DNA of 64,000 nucleotides from assembly GCA_020637335.1 (NCBI GenBank), contig JACJWC010000010.1, positions 157,737 to 221,736 on the forward strand, written 5' to 3'. Shown here piece after piece: positions 61,287 through 64,000 of this stretch. Source of the stretch: Acidobacteriota bacterium (GTDB taxonomy: Bacteria; Acidobacteriota; Holophagae; Acanthopleuribacterales; Acanthopleuribacteraceae). Below the pieces are notes generated by a model. The model did not search any database, was not told where the DNA came from, and was given only the letters and a program-made list of their open reading frames with translations. Positions within the stretch are counted from its first letter, which is position 1. Every line of letters begins with the position of its first letter. The translations under genes and the position numbers were made by a program.

Positions 61287-64000
61287 TCAAGGGTTCTCAG
61301 GTTTATTCTCCGCTGTTTTGGCCGGATCTTCAATCCATAGGACGGGTAAGCCGGCAGCGGTATAGGCCTGATTGAAGGCTTGAATATCGTTTTTCAAGGC
61401 GGCAAAGGCCTCAAGCTGGGCGTTAATTTCACCCTCCAATTCCGCATAAACGGATCGGACTGGTTCAGTCGGCGGAAAATCACCCAGTCCCGCCTGGCCA
61501 GCTAAGCCGGCGAGCTGGTCATTGAGTTGAATTGGAAAATTAAGCGGGTCTTGGCGACTTTTGTTCTGGGTTTGGTACAGCGACTCTTCAATCGCCTTCA
61601 GGCGCTTCATCAAATCTTTGGCTTGTTGTTTCAAATCAAGTGACCCTTCCCCGTCCAGGCGTTTTTCTAACCTTTCAAGGTCAGATCTTATTTTTTTGCA
61701 GGACTCTACGGTCAGATTGGTTTTTTCCAACAGGCTTAAAACGCCATCTACAAAATCAAATTGGGCAATCAATTGCTCATCAGTGCTGGTGGAACGCGGG
61801 TCCTTTTGAAGGACTAAGGGTACCTCCGCTTCGGTATCTGCCAATTTAAAGCGAGCTGTGTAATTCCCGGGCGGAAGCATGGGTCCTCTGCGCCCCGAAT
61901 AGGTCCACAAAATCATGCCTTCAGGAAGCGGCTCCACTTGAAGCCGCATGTCCCAAACAAAGCGATTGAGCCCTTTTTTGGCAGGTAGGGTGGGCCGTTT
62001 TTTGCCTTTTTCCTCTTTGGACGAATACTGGGCCAGCACACGCCGGTTAGCATCTAAAATCTCGAGGCTTAAGGGTTTTTGGTCCTTTTTATCCTTTTCG
62101 AGTTCCGCCTTAAGCGTATAGGTCAAGACCGGCCCATTCGGCGCATTTTTGCCTGCATTTTGCGGTTTTTCAGCGACGGAGCCGGCCAATCTGTAGGCCG
62201 GTCTCGGTGTAAAAACGTGCAGCGGTTTTTCCATCAGAGCGGCCTGATATTGGTGCAATGGGCTCAAATCATCGAGCACCCAAAAGGATCGGCCTTGGGT
62301 GGCCACAATCAAATCCTTGTCCTTAACCGCAAGGTCAGTAATCGGGGTAATTGGGAGATTGAGTTGGAACCGCGACCAAGACGAACCATCATCCCAGCTG
62401 AGGTAAAAGCCATTTTCGGTTCCGCAATACAGCAACCCAACACGCTCAGGATCAGCCCGTACAACCCGAGTGAAATGGTTTGGATCAATGCCATTCACAA
62501 TCTTCTTCCAGGTCTTGCCATAGTCCTTGGTGCTGAACAAATAAGGCTTGAAGTCACCGCTCTTGTAGCAAGTGGCCGCAAGGTACAAGCCGCCGGCATG
62601 ATGCGGATCTGCTTCCAAACTATTGATCATGGCTGATTTGGGGAGGTCTTTGGGCGTCACTTGGCTCCAATTGGCTCCATTATCGCGGCTCACATGGACG
62701 AGTCCGTCATCGGAACCGGTCCACAAGACACCCGGTTCAGTAGGCGACTCCATTGCGGCAAAAATGGTTCCGTAATATTCAACGGAGGTGTTGTCCTGGG
62801 TAATGGGTCCGCCGCTGGAGCCAAGGGTTAAGGGATCATTACGCGTCAGGTCCGGCGAAACGGTTTCCCAGGTTTGGCCTTCATCGGTGGTTCGAAAAAG
62901 CTGATTGGCCGCAACATATAGCGCCTTGGGATTATGCGGCGAGAAAAAGATTGGGAAGTTCCACTGGAAGCGATAACGCAAATCACCGGCCGCATGGCCC
63001 ATGGGGTTACGGGGCCACACATCAATCAGGCGTTCGGCACCCGTGCGATGATCCAAGCGAGTCAGGTACCCACCGTAGGAACCGCCATAAACGATATCCG
63101 AGTTGGTCGGATCGATGGCAATATGACCGGATTCGCCTCCAGCCGTTGCCTCCCAATCTTCCTCATCAATGACATCGTTTATGGAGCGATGACGGATGCG
63201 AACTGTACTATTGTCTTGTTGCGCTCCGTAAATTCGATAGGGAAATGCAGAATCTGTTGTCACGCGATAGAACTGGGCAGTGGGTTGATTGTGATAAGTA
63301 GACCAATTTTCGCCACCATCAAAACTGATTTGCGCGCCGCCATCATCTGCGATGATCATCCGTTTCGGTTGGTCGGGGTCCAGCCACAGATCGTGATGGT
63401 CACCATGCGGCGTTTCCAGGGATTTGAAACTGGTTCCACCATCCTTAGATTTCCAAAACTGGACATTGACCACATAGACCGTATCCGCGTCTTTGGGATC
63501 GGCATAGACCCGCGTGTAATACCAGGCCCGCTGCCTTAAATCTCTGGATTCATTTACTTTTTTCCAGGTTTCACCCAGGTCGTCAGAGCGAAATAAACCG
63601 CCTTCTTTGGCCTCAATCAGGGCCCAGATCCGATCGGGCTTGGTCGGCGCCGCCGTTACGCCGATGATGCCCCATGGGCCCTCAGGCAAGCCTTTCTGTT
63701 GATCCCAATTTTTCCAGGTATCGCCACCATCTGGACTGAACCAGAGCGAGGAACCCGGTCCCCCACTTTCAAGCGAATAAGGGGTGCGTTTCACCCGCCA
63801 GGTCGAAGCCAAAAGCCAACGCGGGTTGGCCGGGTGCATGTAGAGGTCGCAAGCGCCGACCTCCGCATTGACAAACAGCACCTTTTGCCAGGTTTTCCCG
63901 CCATCTTTGGAACGAAAGACGCCCCGTTCGGGGTTGGGTCCGTAAAGATGACCCAGCACGGCGACGTAAACCCAATCGGGCTGGTCGGGATGGATTCGAA
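61287..64000 (-). CDS. Sortilin/BNR-type beta-propeller protein, 5' end outside the window
   Basis: Partial gene: the frame stays open to position 64000, reading PDWVYVAVLGHLYGPNPERGVF before the first internal GTG at 63959, so the true start lies beyond the window. At least 904 residues are visible. The N-terminal two thirds is a VPS10/sortilin-like propeller with many Asp boxes (SKDGGKTWQKV, SDDLGETWKKV, SKDGGTSF, TDEGQTWETV, SRDNGANWSQV, TKDYGKTWKKI). A beta-sandwich follows (about the middle third; EVPLVLQKDPR at its end) and a coiled coil at the C-terminus. Proteins of this composition are frequent in acidobacteria and usually exported; many are annotated as glycosyl hydrolases without activity evidence. 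Function unknown. Confidence 0.88.
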   Translation of the reverse strand, partial: RIHPDQPDWVYVAVLGHLYGPNPERGVFRSKDGGKTWQKVLFVNAEVGACDLYMHPANPRWLLASTWRVKRTPYSLESGGPGSSLWFSPDGGDTWKNWDQQKGLPEGPWGIIGVTAAPTKPDRIWALIEAKEGGLFRSDDLGETWKKVNESRDLRQRAWYYTRVYADPKDADTVYVVNVQFWKSKDGGTSFKSLETPHGDHHDLWLDPDQPKRMIIADDGGAQISFDGGENWSTYHNQPTAQFYRVTTDSAFPYRIYGAQQDNSTVRIRHRSINDVIDEEDWEATAGGESGHIAIDPTNSDIVYGGSYGGYLTRLDHRTGAERLIDVWPRNPMGHAAGDLRYRFQWNFPIFFSPHNPKALYVAANQLFRTTDEGQTWETVSPDLTRNDPLTLGSSGGPITQDNTSVEYYGTIFAAMESPTEPGVLWTGSDDGLVHVSRDNGANWSQVTPKDLPKSAMINSLEADPHHAGGLYLAATCYKSGDFKPYLFSTKDYGKTWKKIVNGIDPNHFTRVVRADPERVGLLYCGTENGFYLSWDDGSSWSRFQLNLPITPITDLAVKDKDLIVATQGRSFWVLDDLSPLHQYQAALMEKPLHVFTPRPAYRLAGSVAEKPQNAGKNAPNGPVLTYTLKAELEKDKKDQKPLSLEILDANRRVLAQYSSKEEKGKKRPTLPAKKGLNRFVWDMRLQVEPLPEGMILWTYSGRRGPMLPPGNYTARFKLADTEAEVPLVLQKDPRSTSTDEQLIAQFDFVDGVLSLLEKTNLTVESCKKIRSDLERLEKRLDGEGSLDLKQQAKDLMKRLKAIEESLYQTQNKSRQDPLNFPIQLNDQLAGLAGQAGLGDFPPTEPVRSVYAELEGEINAQLEAFAALKNDIQAFNQAYTAAGLPVLWIEDPAKTAENKPENP

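Noticed and set aside
62934..63539. 201-codon plus-strand frame inside the sortilin-like gene
   Set aside because: Antisense to clear Asp-box repeats; no independent support.

Overview
The window looks like a chromosome segment of a Gram-negative bacterium with roughly 50-55% GC by eye. Outer-membrane-type beta-barrels, lipoprotein signals, IPTL-CTERM sorting tails, a DUF1501 + DUF1549/DUF1553 pair, several Ser/Thr kinases and very long secreted YD/RHS proteins together suggest Acidobacteriota (Holophagae/Acanthopleuribacter-like) or a neighbouring phylum. This placement is inferred from gene content; there is no 16S rRNA gene here. I found no tRNA, CRISPR array, phage or transposase.

Layout. 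0-3.1 kb: RNase P RNA (rnpB), a SanA-like membrane protein, a four-cluster ferredoxin and a PLP aminotransferase, all on the minus strand. 3.2-7.8 kb: fused isobutyryl-CoA mutase (IcmF) from a clear promoter, a periplasmic thioredoxin-like protein and a small membrane protein. 7.7-9.9 kb: a membrane diguanylate cyclase and a secreted protein of unknown function. 10.0-14.8 kb: two membrane-anchored Ser/Thr kinases flanking a predicted outer-membrane barrel. 14.8-23.8 kb (minus): alpha-2-macroglobulin lipoprotein and PBP1C, coupled by a TAATG overlap, then a small unknown gene and an SRAP protein. 23.9-26.1 kb (minus): scpA-scpB and a membrane protein. 26.3-31.1 kb: an IPTL-CTERM protein with its own promoter and terminator, then DUF1501, DUF1549/1553 (with a CxxCH haem motif) and a TlpA-like thioredoxin.

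31.6-51.95 kb (minus) is the standout: an apparent six-gene operon about 20 kb long. In order of transcription it holds a 2,000-residue YD-type giant, a CARDB + leucine-rich-repeat protein, a small carboxypeptidase-regulatory-like protein, an IPTL-CTERM beta-propeller protein, a second giant (repeated YWNG-type beta domains leading into an RHS core and a variable C-terminal domain) and an AT-rich two-helix membrane protein that could be its immunity partner. Both giants seem to be broken by a single missing T in a homopolymer. One break removes the signal peptide of the first giant; the other splits the second giant into two open frames. Restoring one base gives a clean signal peptide in the first and an about 3,180-residue protein in the second.

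52.5-64 kb: an NTF2-like protein, a BNR-repeat lipoprotein, a two-gene NAD-dependent formate dehydrogenase (diaphorase with a fused NuoE-like head, plus a Mo/W catalytic subunit with Cys in place of selenocysteine), an M20 amidohydrolase, a GH113-like glycosidase, a small secreted protein, and a sortilin/BNR-type protein cut by the right edge of the window.
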